DNA from: Sporopachydermia quercuum
Lineage: Eukaryota > Ascomycota > Sporopachydermiomycetes > Sporopachydermiales > Sporopachydermiaceae
NCBI GenBank assembly: GCA_001599295.1
Contig: BCGN01000004.1
Coordinates: 248,346 to 312,345, forward strand
Reading direction: 5' to 3'
DNA: 64,000 nt
Positions 22,290 through 33,600 of this stretch are shown one piece after another. Under the pieces are notes generated by a model. That model searched no databases, was not told the origin of the DNA, and saw only the letters and a program-made list of their open reading frames with translations. The position numbers were made by a program, and so were the translations under genes. Position 1 is the first letter of the stretch. Each line of letters begins with the position of its first letter.

Positions 22290-22658
22290 CTAATTTTCTA
22301 ATAAATCGGCAATATCCTGATCCGTTTCCTCATCGAATTCAGTTGGAACATTTAATGAATCTACCACGCCTTCAGTAAGATTACTGTCATTTGAACCAAG
22401 AATATTGTAAGTAGCTTCATTACGTCTATCCCTTAGTTTATCGCCCCAAGAAAAATCTGAAGGATTATTTATTCCACTTGATTTTGCTCTGGAGTCCTCT
22501 AATTCCTTTTCACGTTCTTCTTTTTGAGAATTCAATGATCTACGAGAAGCATGGCGAATAACAATTTGTCTTAGTAGAAGGTATCCTCCTATTATTATTA
22601 CAAGCCGTAGATAATCTTTAACTGTGTAGTCATCGAATTGGTGAAGAACTGAGACCAT
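22290..22658 (-). CDS. PGA2: ER membrane protein Pga2
   Basis: A 122-residue protein with a single transmembrane segment at about 16-34 (YLRLVIIIGGYLLLRQIV), matching the family's strongest motif RLVIIxGGYLLLR. A basic Glu/Lys/Arg-rich helix follows (about 39-60), then SFSWGD-like DFSWGDKLRDRR and an acidic end (DEETDQDIADLLEN) resembling the yeast DADIEELLEE end. Yeast Pga2 (YNL149C) is an essential ER protein linked to processing of Gas1 and alkaline phosphatase. Its position between ALF1 and LSM7 supports orthology. Confidence 0.92.
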   Translation of the reverse strand: MVSVLHQFDDYTVKDYLRLVIIIGGYLLLRQIVIRHASRRSLNSQKEEREKELEDSRAKSSGINNPSDFSWGDKLRDRRNEATYNILGSNDSNLTEGVVDSLNVPTEFDEETDQDIADLLEN

Positions 22659-23465
22659 AGTGAATAGAATTAAATGTGAGAATTATGAGTATTATTATGA
22701 ATATAATATGTCTATGCTTCTATGATGGCTTTGTTTGATAGCTGTAAGTATGCTATGAGGTCCGGTCGATGTCAGCAAGTGATGAGATTTGTTGCTAATG
22801 ATATTAATTCTTTTTTTTTTTCCTTCTTTTGTTTTGTTTTAAAGATGGATTGGATTTCCTTCTGTTGATTTTGAGTCCTTGATGATAGGTCTGTCGATTA
22901 ATCTAGAACTTGTTATTCTTGTCCTGATTTCTTCAAATAAAAATGCAAAAATGTGCAACCGAAAATAGATTCAAAGGACGCAAAGACTTAGTTAGTATTC
23001 CTTTTAATGATCTGCTTGTATACTAATATAAAAAAAAGCTTTTATCAATTAGAATTTCTGTTCTGTAGATTATCAATAGTCCCCTGATGTTGGTAACGTG
23101 TACTTCGGATTTGATCTGGTACGGACTATGATGAAATTTTTCACTTAACTCTTCACGACAACTTTCTACTCTTGGAATTCCCCAAAAAAAGAGGTAAAGA
23201 GGTCAAAAAGACTACCTGATATCCAATAGATTTAACACTGTTTTCCCGTCTTGCAAGAAGCTCAATTGTAGAATATGCAATCAATTGAAAAACAGTCAAT
23301 GCTCATAATGTGATAGTGATGCAGTAATGTGTCTGAGTTGTTGTTGTTGTTTTGTTGAAGGCACAAACTATTCATTTGAAGCTATTTATTGTGATTTGTG
23401 TTGATTGGTTTTTGATACCACGAAATCTTTCCCGAAGTATCCACAATGCATACAAAAACGTTTCA

Positions 23466-23629
23466 TGATTACGTCATCATCTATCGACTAAAACCTATTT
23501 TTGGATTACGTAATCTAATGTTGGAAATGGAAAATGCAGAACTAGAGGATGGGCGACGTAACTGCACTTACAACAGTAGAATTCCAACATAAAATGCTCA
23601 ATGACGTGGGAATATGCCAAAATACGTAT
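23466..23629. promoter_or_regulatory. Cluster of five ACGT-core (bZIP/CRE/YRE-like) sites
   Basis: The sites are TGATTACGTCATCA at 23466-23479 (one mismatch from a perfect CRE palindrome), the perfect 12-bp palindrome GATTACGTAATC at 23504-23515, CGACGTAAC at 23554-23562, TGACGTGG at 23602-23609 and palindromic ATACGTAT at 23622-23629. These resemble ATF/CREB (Sko1, Aca1) and Yap-type binding sites. Which factor binds is not known. Confidence 0.5.
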
Positions 23630-23731
23630 CTAAAATGAGGTTCACTTCATAAATTTACCGATTCACACTTAATAGCTATTCTATTTGCTGTCAGAAAACA
23701 GCTATGAATCCTCTTCAACTCTTCAAGAACA

Positions 23732-23739
23732 TTACCCGG
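23732..23739 (+). promoter_or_regulatory. Reb1-like site (TTACCCGG)
   Basis: Reb1 core 640 bases upstream of the LSM7 ATG. Motif evidence only. Confidence 0.4.
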
Positions 23740-23957
23740 CTGTGTTTTTGTCTTCTCCGCTTTACTCATTCTACTCAATGAAAACAGAAACGTTCACTTC
23801 ATTCGTAACAAATCAGTTTAAATCTCCAATAAAAACAATATAACTGTTGAACTCCACAAATTCTCAAAACAATTCAAATATACTGTTCAAAAACGCTCTT
23901 CAAACTGCCAAATCCAAGCAGTTTAGCTGCAATTGCCTTACCGTTGTATATAATTTT

Positions 23958-23967
23958 ATCACGTGAT
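23958..23967. promoter_or_regulatory. Cbf1-type palindrome ATCACGTGAT
   Basis: A perfect 10-bp palindrome containing the Cbf1 consensus TCACGTGA, 412 bases upstream of the LSM7 ATG. Motif evidence only. Confidence 0.45.
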
Positions 23968-24378
23968 ACTCTAATAATTTCATTCTTATGTCTCATTGTA
24001 TGACCAGGTTTTCTCATTCGAATAATCCCTGTTTGTGCAATTGGTAAGAACAGAACTACAATACTACAACCAAAACCACAACAACAAATAAATCAAGCAA
24101 ACCATCACGAATATATCCAAAATCTTCTTGATCTTTACACCTTCTCTTCTTCTTCTTGTTTGCTATTTCCATGAGCTATAAGTACTATCAATAGTTCTAT
24201 CAGCAAGCTACAAGCAGCAGAACGGGTTCTCGTATTATCAACAGTTTACTACTATCTTCTGGTTGCTATCATTGTTACCTTAGGATATACTCTACATTCT
24301 ATACTATAAGGTATTGATAGTGCTTACAGCTATCAACATCAATATAGTATCTTTGTTCTAACAAAAGGAGTGCTCAAG

Positions 24379-26337
24379 ATGAGTAACGAAAATAATTATA
24401 ATAGGGTACGTTTTGATTTGATTTAGGGCAGCGTTGAGAATGAGAAAATTGAAAATGGATTAAAGCGAAGTAGATGGCGTGACCTGTATGATGAGCGTGT
24501 TTCAATAGTTGAAGCTACAGCGTGATGGGCTTGTTGTATGACTTGTTTTTTTTTGCTTTATAGCTATGAATAGCCTTGCTGTTTGTGCTATTATTGTAGT
24601 AGCAACAACAGTGAAAAGAAGCTAGAACATGCAAGCTATGTTTTATTATGACTGAATACTACGTGTTTGTTTCATGTATCAGCACAATATTTTGCGTGTG
24701 AAAATGATAGTGTTATTGGCATAAATCAGCGTGAATTATAAAAAGGAGTCACTCTGATTATCAACAGCAGCATAAGTAATACATTTCTCGTAGAGGCAAT
24801 GTTTTTAAAGATAAAATGTTCCAATGAATAGTCAAGCAGCAGCGTGAATAGAATGAAACAGCATATAAGCACACTGAGCGAAGTTGTACTATCACAAAGA
24901 AAACATAACCGCATGATTCTATCAAAGCAACTTACTGCGATAATTCAACGGCAGCTTGAAGTAACAGCATGAGTGGTTGATTGTAAAACAGCATTTGTTG
25001 ATGTTATGTTGATATTGTTGCTGTTATTTGTGCTACTGCTAGTGCTGGTATTAGTACTAGTTGTACTATACTATTGTGCCACTAATATCGATATCATTAA
25101 TATTGTTCAATTACTGTTAATCAGCAACGGGACGTGTATCGTTCAACACCAACCAAACAACCAAACGAAAAAGCTAAACAGACTATATTTTTTGGCCCCG
25201 ATACCTTTAATGGCAGCGATGAGATATAATTGTAAATAAAAACAACAACCGCAGTGTTAGTAGTTCACTTCAACTACAGTCAATCCTGTTGTGTTATGTT
25301 GCGTTATGAATGACATGCTAGAAGCTTATTAGTATTATTGTCTTAGCTGAAAGAACCTATGACGGGTAATAATTCATGTGTCTCTGCTGATTCGCATACA
25401 ATTGATCGTTTACTGGGAATTAGTACAGAATTATCACAGAATTATTATTGCCTGGTGATTGTTATGCTATTGAAAGAGTACCAATGACAGAGAAAATGTG
25501 CTTCTTAGTACTCTAAAGGTTAATATGTTTCAGCATCNTTCACTGTGAGTTGCTGTTGCCGTTGATGTTGATAATTGCTTCTGTTGCTGCTGTTTGATAC
25601 ACTGAAATCGTACACTTATATGCTATGAACTGATTTGGCCCTGCTATTCCCCGTTAGACTGCTAAACCAGCATAATAACGAATTAGTATTCCTTTATGCA
25701 CGTAAATGCAGTTTCCGCTTCACTAAACGGTCATATTTCCAGCTAATGTTTGCATTAATATACATAAAACACCTTCGGTAGCACTATGCTTGCATCATTG
25801 CCGCATACTTATGTTCTACTTTGCATAGTACATTCTATATCTGTCTTGCAGCATCATGCATGATCTTCACAGCTCAATCTAGCTTCAATTCCTCAGAATT
25901 TGCCCTCATTGCCCCTCTTTTCCTCATGCTTACTAACTGAACCCTTCTTTTAGCCCCACCAACGGAAACACCGTTACAACAACAATAATAATAATAATGC
26001 CTCCAACCGTCAACATTTTGATAAACCTAAAAGAGAAGCCATTTTAGACCTTTCCATCTATTTAGATAAGCAGGTGAAGGTTCAGTTTATCGGTGATCGG
26101 CAAATCACGGGAACTCTAAAAGGGTTTGACCAGCTTATGAACCTTGTTTTGGACGATGTGGTGGAGATTTTGAAGCCTGCGGGGCATAGCGAGGTAGATA
26201 ACGAGTTTAGCACGGAAGCAGGAGAGACCGGAACTCGGAAGCTTGGATTAGTAGTTGTGAGAGGGGTGAAAGTGTTAGTGTTATCGCCAGTTGACGGGAG
26301 TGAGGAGATTGCTAATCCGTTTGTGGAAGTTCAATAA
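24379..26337 (+). CDS. LSM7: Sm-like protein Lsm7 (two exons, 1.55-kb intron)
   Basis: Exons 24379-24405 and 25954-26337 give 136 residues. Exon 1 encodes only MSNENNYNR before a GTACGT donor. The intron is 1,548 bases, with a TACTAAC branch site near 25930 and acceptor TTTTAG; both junctions are phase 0. Exon 2 begins with a His/Asn-rich tract (PHQRKHRYNNN), then KPKREAILDLSIYLDKQVKV starts the Sm fold. Sm1 includes GTLKGFDQLMNLVLDD and Sm2 is LGLVVVRGVKVLVLSP. Lsm7 is part of the Lsm1-7 ring (mRNA decapping) and Lsm2-8 ring (U6 snRNA). Frames inside the intron, including a Leu/Val-rich one at 24973-25239, are chance. Confidence 0.94.
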
Positions 26338-26992
26338 GTGGTGTAATTAGTGGGGTAGATGGGATGGTGGACCGGAAAGTGTAAATGACGCAAAGAATGA
26401 TGTCTACAGCTGTTATTTTGTGCTATTTATTCCGGGTTGTTGGAAATTATTCAATTCCGAGATCATTACCAGTAGTATTCGCTATACTACTGTGTTATTT
26501 CCTGATTATGACACTAGTGCGGTAGACTGGCGTTTCTGTTTAACCGGAAAAGGTAATAACACAAGCGATTTCGGAAGGAATAGAGCTTAGGGTGGTACGT
26601 ATCTGTACTATTTGGGTGAAAGATAGCCAAATTAGGTATTTTTGGAGCGGAGCTGTCGATAATAGTCTGGATGTTGGTACAGAAAATTCCTAGAAGGGTT
26701 AATTGTGGGTTCCGAATAAAAATATTAAACAAAAGCCTTATTGATACTAAAATAGGAACTGTACATATATCGCATAGAATAGTAGTAAATGACCCAAGAG
26801 AAGAATACAATTTAACTTAATATACATGTAGAGAAGATTAAGGTTGAAATATTAGCAGTTAAGGTTGAAATGTAGATATAAATAATGCAGAATTTGTGGC
26901 GCCCGTGGCGTAAACTGTCGGATAGGGATATCGGGTGACCGAATGAGGTTATTTGAAGTTTTGAGTTTGTGGTTGCCCCGCATTCCCGGTTC
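26338..26992. other. Convergent intergenic region LSM7 / RGT1-like gene
   Basis: 655 bases with no credible gene. It includes TTCCG-type motifs near 26430-26460. Confidence 0.6.
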
Positions 26993-29900
26993 TTACAGAG
27001 GGCTAGTTACAAAAGGTTCCGTTTTCACTCGTTTAAGCTCGCTTAGCCCAGCTTTAAATGCAGCGACTATACAACTAGCGTCGTTTGAAGTTATTTCCCT
27101 GTTTGCCGAAGCATTAGGTTTGAGTTCAGACCTCACTTCCCTGTTTGGGAGCTCAACCTTAATCCGGGCTAACCCTGAAACGGCGATTTGCTGCCTCAAT
27201 TCGGTAATTCCCTTACTTATTATAGCAAGACAGCTGCTTGCGTCATCATAAATGGCGTTTAGCTCTGGTGGCCTAGTTCCTGTCGCATAAAGCGGCTCAA
27301 TTAGGTTTTTGACTAAGGCTAGGGTCTTAACAAATAGAGAAATGAACGCAGGAAATGCAGGAAATGTCAATAAAGTTGTTCTAGTGAAGTGAGCTAATGA
27401 TTTGAATTGGGCTAATTCTGAGCACAAGTAGACAAGCGAGCCATTCTTGGTGCCTATTGGGGCACTGTTTTCCTCTTCTGGTTGAACTTTAATGAAAATT
27501 GCGTCAATTGCTTGCCTAATTGGAGCTAAAGTGTGTGTTAAACCATCCGATACCGAGTTTAAACTTTCCATAACGTAAAATTTACCTTCGGCAGATATTT
27601 CCTGCTGTGGCTTTTGTGATTGTGATTGTGTCATAGTTTGATTTAAAATAGCCGATTTCCCAGCAATGTCAGTTAAAATCTCCTCCAGAGCACAAACATT
27701 GAGCAGCGTTTCGGCCACAGCGCCGGAAACAATATTGAAGGGTTGACTAAACTGATTTATATGCGGAGAATCAGAATGGTGAGGCTCATTGCTTGAAATT
27801 GGAGGGGAAGCGGTTTCTCCTCTGCTGCCGTTTTTGTAGCTGTGGTTGTCTCTGTAAGTGTTTCTTTCCCCCGGCACAAATGTTGTTTCTCTTGTTGTGG
27901 CCCGCTTCAATTCCGTTGAATTAAACTCAGCTAATTCCCTTTTTATAGCGGCCAACTCTCCAGAATAGGAAATTGTAGGGTGAGCTTTATTTACCGGTTC
28001 CCGAATTTGGTGTAACTCCCAAATTCGGCAAAGTAGGACTGAAAACTTAAACACTGAAATAGGGACGTCATAAACATCTACTCCACCATTATAGAACCGT
28101 TCAGCTTTTGTTTGTGACTCTAGTCTTAGTGTTTCGATCGCGGCGGAGACTTTATCCTTCCCGAGGCCGAAACTTAAGGTTTCCACCCCGAACATGAACC
28201 CGTTAAGCGTGTCAATTAAAGTTAGGTTTAGCACAAGCCGGCGAGCGATTAAAGTAATATTGTCAATAGAGTTTCCGAGAATTTCTGTGGCGTTTGAATC
28301 CGTTCCGAAATTTGCCGGCCTGCCGTTGTTTCCGGTATTATTGTTATTGCCTGGTGATTCCGACATTTTTTCCGCTATTTCTGAGCTCTTTGTACCCTCC
28401 TTGAGTCCCGCCTCGGCAATTATCCCGCACACAAAACCTATTTCGCCGCTGTCACAAATGCCCAATAGCAAATTATGTACAAGTAACAACTGAAACACCA
28501 TAATGAGGACGATTCTCCCATACTGCCGCCGAAATGTGGCTTTGCGTAACTTCCAAAATTGCCCTGCTTGTGCGAAAATGCTGTTATGTTCATTAATGAG
28601 GGATAAATTTATTCCCGTGGCCGTTTTCGTCGATCGTAACTCCCAATTCTGTTCCGAATTCTGTTCTGAATCGGAATTTATACTACTGTAAATGCCTCGC
28701 ACTAGCTCTAATGTTTGTACAAATAACCCCAAGAATAAACTTCGATCTCCGCCAATACAATCGTTGCACCCCTCTTCTAATATTATGTATAAGTGCTCCC
28801 GTTTGTAAGGAAGGATTGGGATTAGCCAGTGGATATTACTGTAATAGGAATTTAGGAGGGATTGGTTGATTAGGGTTTTCCAGACTGAGTAATTGTCGTT
28901 GAGGGGTTGGAGTTGCATTTGTGGTAAAGGTGGGGTAGACGAGATTGAGGTATTTCGGCTTGTTCCGCTGGCTCCGCCGGTCATAGGAGCCCCACTAAAA
29001 GAGAAGATAGAATGAGGCGGGGGAAGATGAATTAAGTTAGCCGAGCTCACAAAAGAACTGGGTTTAGGTTGGGCCGGAAAGGCAGGACTATTTCCTAATC
29101 GGTTTCCCATTAACGATGTCGGATTATCCGAGCCGAACGAAGAGCTCCGGGCTTGAGGTGATTTCACTAATGAGAAAGGCGGGGTAGAGGTGCTGGTACT
29201 ATTTGTAAAGTTAAGGTTGCTGGAAGCGGGATTATTTCCATACTGGTCTTCTGAGTATTCTGAATTGGGGTTAAAGTTGAATTTTGCCCCACCACTAGCC
29301 CCAGATTGATCCGAAACGGAAGAGGATACCGACAGCTTTCTTCCAAATGGACCTCTGTCGCTAGTAACTTTATAGAATAAGCCGTTGGGATACCCCAGGT
29401 TCGAGTCGACTATATTTCCGGTTAGATTTGGCACTTGTGTATTTTGGGATGGTACCCCGCTTATTATTCCGCTTACTATTCCGCTTCTCGGGGATAAGGC
29501 ACCTTCCATATTAGGCAAATTAGCAAGAGGGGTAGTAAAAACTGAACCCGATCCGGGACTTGACACAGAACCCGTGCGGGAACCGGGACCGGACGATAAG
29601 ACCGGCTTCAATGCGGGTAAATTAGTGGCACTTGCCGATGCCAAGCCGATATTTGCTGGATTGAATAACGGCAGTAACGGTGATGAATTTCCATTGTTGG
29701 ACGACAAAAGCGGGGACGTTGGAGCTGACCCCGCGTTTCGGATGTTTCCGGGTCCTANGCCGGCACCAGATCGGATTCCGGGTAGAAAATTCAATCCCAG
29801 CCCTAAATTGGGGTTTGAATTAGGGCTTGTGTCGGGGATATTAAAGTTTTGCGATTGTGACCGAGGCCTGGTTGAGAACGTGCCTAAGTTGGATAAGGGT

Positions 29901-30670
29901 GGTAACCCTAATTGAGTATTGGGAGGGGCATTTGCTGTTTGTGGTTGTTGTGTTTGTTGAATTCCGTATAGAGGGGGTAAAACGTGTTGCGGGGTTGAAA
30001 TAGAATTGGTTGGGAGTCCGCCAAAACTGCTACTTCTGACATGTATTTGGTGGGGTATTGGCGAGGTTCTGGTGGGGTCTGCATTGTGTTTGTACTCATG
30101 TTTTTGATTCAATTTGTAATTGTTCAATGCATTGTTTATCGTTGATGTTTGTGAGCTGATTGATTGTTTGCGGTGATCAGTGGTTGGAGTGTTTGCCCCG
30201 CTTTCCCCGCTTGTGCCACTTACTGTTGCCGGTCCGAGTCCTGGTCCCATTTCTGTGCCTCCAGAGTTGCCGCTTGTGGTTCCATCCCGAGTAGGACCCC
30301 GCTTCAATGGAACCCTACTAAACTTACACGGAACCTTATAACGTTTACAGTTAGAACATGTGACTTCCCCCACTTCTCCGAGGGGGCCTTTGAAGCCCCG
30401 AAGGTCTATTTGTGACAAGTCAGCATCACATTTGATTTTCTTTCGTCGGCATTCGTCACAAGCGCGGGAAACTTTGGATCGTTTCCGAGGAGGTGTCGAT
30501 ACCGAGCGTTTATTTTTTGGCGTACCGGTTGGGCTTCCGCTTGGGCTTCCGCTTTGAGATTCTGTTTCTGGGGCATTCTGTGGAGAACTCCGAGGGACAC
30601 CCCGTGGGGAAGTTGGCCCCACCAATGAACCATGAGGGGACACTGAAGAAGAATCTCCACTTCTCGGCAT
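26993..30670 (-). CDS. RGT1: Rgt1-like Zn2Cys6 transcription factor
   Basis: A 1,225-residue protein starting at the ATG at 30670; the frame extends three codons further only to a TTG. The binuclear zinc cluster, at about 60-127, reads KRSKVSRACDECRRKKIKC, then CSNCKRYKVPC and KFSRVPLKRGP. The RVPLKRGP linker and SRACDECRRKKI are characteristic of the Rgt1 family, repressors of hexose-transporter genes controlled by glucose through Mth1/Std1, Ssn6-Tup1 and PKA. The loop between the third and fourth cysteines is unusually long (23 residues). A huge Ser/Pro/Asn-rich region follows (130-600), then a mainly helical C-terminal region. One ambiguous base (29758) leaves one residue undetermined. The family call is good; strict orthology to Rgt1 rather than Eds1 is inferred. 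Confidence 0.82.
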   Translation of the reverse strand: MPRSGDSSSVSPHGSLVGPTSPRGVPRSSPQNAPETESQSGSPSGSPTGTPKNKRSVSTPPRKRSKVSRACDECRRKKIKCDADLSQIDLRGFKGPLGEVGEVTCSNCKRYKVPCKFSRVPLKRGPTRDGTTSGNSGGTEMGPGLGPATVSGTSGESGANTPTTDHRKQSISSQTSTINNALNNYKLNQKHEYKHNADPTRTSPIPHQIHVRSSSFGGLPTNSISTPQHVLPPLYGIQQTQQPQTANAPPNTQLGLPPLSNLGTFSTRPRSQSQNFNIPDTSPNSNPNLGLGLNFLPGIRSGAGXGPGNIRNAGSAPTSPLLSSNNGNSSPLLPLFNPANIGLASASATNLPALKPVLSSGPGSRTGSVSSPGSGSVFTTPLANLPNMEGALSPRSGIVSGIISGVPSQNTQVPNLTGNIVDSNLGYPNGLFYKVTSDRGPFGRKLSVSSSVSDQSGASGGAKFNFNPNSEYSEDQYGNNPASSNLNFTNSTSTSTPPFSLVKSPQARSSSFGSDNPTSLMGNRLGNSPAFPAQPKPSSFVSSANLIHLPPPHSIFSFSGAPMTGGASGTSRNTSISSTPPLPQMQLQPLNDNYSVWKTLINQSLLNSYYSNIHWLIPILPYKREHLYIILEEGCNDCIGGDRSLFLGLFVQTLELVRGIYSSINSDSEQNSEQNWELRSTKTATGINLSLINEHNSIFAQAGQFWKLRKATFRRQYGRIVLIMVFQLLLVHNLLLGICDSGEIGFVCGIIAEAGLKEGTKSSEIAEKMSESPGNNNNTGNNGRPANFGTDSNATEILGNSIDNITLIARRLVLNLTLIDTLNGFMFGVETLSFGLGKDKVSAAIETLRLESQTKAERFYNGGVDVYDVPISVFKFSVLLCRIWELHQIREPVNKAHPTISYSGELAAIKRELAEFNSTELKRATTRETTFVPGERNTYRDNHSYKNGSRGETASPPISSNEPHHSDSPHINQFSQPFNIVSGAVAETLLNVCALEEILTDIAGKSAILNQTMTQSQSQKPQQEISAEGKFYVMESLNSVSDGLTHTLAPIRQAIDAIFIKVQPEEENSAPIGTKNGSLVYLCSELAQFKSLAHFTRTTLLTFPAFPAFISLFVKTLALVKNLIEPLYATGTRPPELNAIYDDASSCLAIISKGITELRQQIAVSGLARIKVELPNREVRSELKPNASANREITSNDASCIVAAFKAGLSELKRVKTEPFVTSPL

Positions 30671-33600
30671 TGCAGTCAAGACAGTGCGCTTCCGAAGTCC
30701 CGCTTTTGNTTCTACTTCCGCTAATGATTCGGCGATCTTCTCCCTATTTCCTTCCGTCTCCGTGATTGTCTCCGTTGTTTTGCATAAAGTATGTATTCTT
30801 TTTGAGTTCTTATCAGCTCTAATTCCNGTGGTTGCCTATCGGCATATTTGAATTCTTAGACCTCCGTATAGTTTCCAAGTAGCTTCCAATTTATTCTATG
30901 CTGAGATTGCCTGTTATTTACCCCTCTTTCTACCTACAACTTCTGATCCGTCTCATGAAGAAGGAGATAAGTTAAGAAATTCTGAATAAGTAAGAAGAAG
31001 AAGACCACAGAGTGAGTTTTTTTGTTAGAATAAGCGGAAAAACAACTGGGGAAAATTGTGGGGGGAAGCTTGTTGACTGTACGGAAGTAAATTGTACAAT
31101 AAGGTTATAGTTTGTATTTTGAGTTGAACTAAGATAAGGTTTGGTATAGTTTTAAGTGTTAGTGCTGGGATTTCCAAGATGTGAGCTATGTGCAGGGTCT
31201 ATGAACAGGAATGGGCCTTAAAAGTGTGTAAAACGCTGTAGGCATTCAAAGACTAATAGGGGTAATATTACCAAAATTAAATGTGTACAACATTCTTATG
31301 AATAGAGGTAATCAGATTTAATTATGTTTCTTGCTGAACAGAGACAAGAAGCGTTAGACTGATATAAATTTTGAGAAGCCATTTAGTTGAAGTCTAATTT
31401 TAACGTTTAGTTTCATACTTATGTACCGAATGCACATCTTGTCTAAATTACTTCTTGCAATAAGCGTATTACCTTATATGGAGTATAACCTAACATGTCT
31501 GCTTCAATCTATCGAATCCGGCTTGGAACGGAGAAACTGCAAATGGAAGTGGAATGGGACTTAATAATATCTCTTTCCGGAAAGTTACACGAATGGAAAA
31601 TTGAAGGGTTAATGAATTATGGGCTGTTTTTATGAAGATTGAATAAAATTTTTGGCTTTAAATATGAATATTGAGGGAAAATTGTCACAAGATAACTATC
31701 AGATGTGATTTGCAAGTAGAATGGTAATTTACTAGTTTTGTATCATGTAAAGATTTATGCAAGTACGGTATAGGCAATCTATAGCCTGATTTAGGGAATT
31801 GGTGGATCCATTAAATTGAGTTGTAGAGCAGAACTGACAGCTTTAATTGGCAGACAGGAAATTGATCCGTAATTTGTCATATTTCTTGTTGGAGGATTTT
31901 ATTTGTGTTAACACAACAATCTTTTCTTTATAGTAACAGAAAATAATGTTAGGTCTTTTGCTGCATTTATTCTTATTAGGTTTGAAGCACATGTGAACAA
32001 GAGCAATCAGTGACTATTTTTCTTTAGAAACTAATCATTTTACTCTTATTCATTGACCGTAGAGAGAACATTGTATTAGTTGTTGATCAACATAAATGTA
32101 GTGATGTACCCTTGCACCTCCTGCTTCATAGGTATGTTACAAGTTATTCCGATGGCTGATAATTACCAACTAAGCCTCTTCTACCAATTGATAACCAAAG
32201 AAATTGAGAACTGTTAGAGTAAAAGATTCTCTTCATTCTCGGTTTTACCGACAAGAGAAATAGTTAATCCGAACTTCAGCCGATTTATAGTATGTACATG
32301 TAAATTTTTAGACTTCATTCATTTCTGTTTTATTTGCGATGGAAATTACTTATCCAAAACTAAAACTGTATAGATAGCCTAGCCCATAAATGAATGAAGT
32401 GAAGTAAATCGCAATAAAATGGATTATTCAGCGTTAAGTTCTAGTTATCTTTTTTTCTAGGACAAGAATAAAAGAGCGGATAACTATACTATCAGCAGAG
32501 AGAAAGAACTTTTTATTATGAAATTTACGTTAGGTAATTTTACCGAAATGAAAAGGAAGCGGTTTATTCAGGGAAGTTTTCCCGAACATGTTAGGTCGTG
32601 AAGTTAGTTAGCTTATTCGAGGATGATGGAATAAGGCGTTAAGTGTTTTGAAATGTTTTCTATTGGAGGAGGTTTTAATGTACATGATATGACTAAGTAC
32701 AAGTTGAATACTATAATTCAATAAAATAAAAAAAGTCTAATTTGCTATGCTATGGTGTATGGAAATATTAGTATATCATTTCCTGCTCATTTATAAACAA
32801 ATATTCAGTAATCAGTTTTACTCCCCTAATTCTTCTATCTTTCCGAGTATCGACTTGGTAAGATAGAAATACAAATATTTTACTGATCTAGTTTAGTATA
32901 TGTTATACTTACAGTTTGTAAACTTTATTAATGAACTTCGGTAATAAAACGGTATATCCACCCTGAACGTCCCTCTCTGAAATAAAATTCACAAAGCATT
33001 ACATTTACTAACGAACGACATGAGCTTGTGTGATGCAAAACATTCTCACAATAAACTCTACATCGCAAAATGCAATTTCCAATGGTTCGAAACATCTCTC
33101 TTTTCTTTTGTCACCCCTCTTTTTGATATGTTTTGCATATTTCTCATTAATTACTCCTTCATTAAAAGGGTATACTTTACTACTGTATCGCTATAATCAA
33201 AACATTCTCGACTAAATTCCTAACTTTTCCTAATATTCCCGATGAACGGCTAATGTATGATTCNATTCAAAAATGTATGTACCTAACCAATATGTTTTCA
33301 TTTCCCCACAAACCTTATATGGATTAAGGTTTGAGATACGTTTAGTGTGTACTGAAATTTAAACTAATGCAGCAGCAGATTATCATGATTATTGAGCTGG
33401 AAATATATAGATATAGGGAGTTATTTTTGATAATTGTTATTTTCTAGTCTAAAAAGGGAATTCTATTTAATGAATTATTTGACAATGGTCTTTCAGTGTC
33501 TAATTCAATGTAAATCTTGTTAACCGTTTTTGCGGTTGGATGTTAACTTGGTTTACGTACATATAAATAAAGTTTAGACTCAATTTTTAATTTTATTTAA

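Larger units (their letters stand above)
22659..24378. promoter_or_regulatory. Divergent promoter region PGA2 / LSM7
   Basis: 1.72 kb without a credible ORF. It is rich in candidate factor sites: a cluster of ACGT-core elements at 23466-23629, a Reb1-type TTACCCGG at 23732-23739 and a palindromic Cbf1-type site at 23958-23967. Confidence 0.6.

Noticed and set aside
24973-25239. Hydrophobic 88-codon ORF inside the LSM7 intron
   Set aside because: It starts at GTG; the Leu/Val run comes from CTA/GTA-type simple sequence within a well-supported intron.
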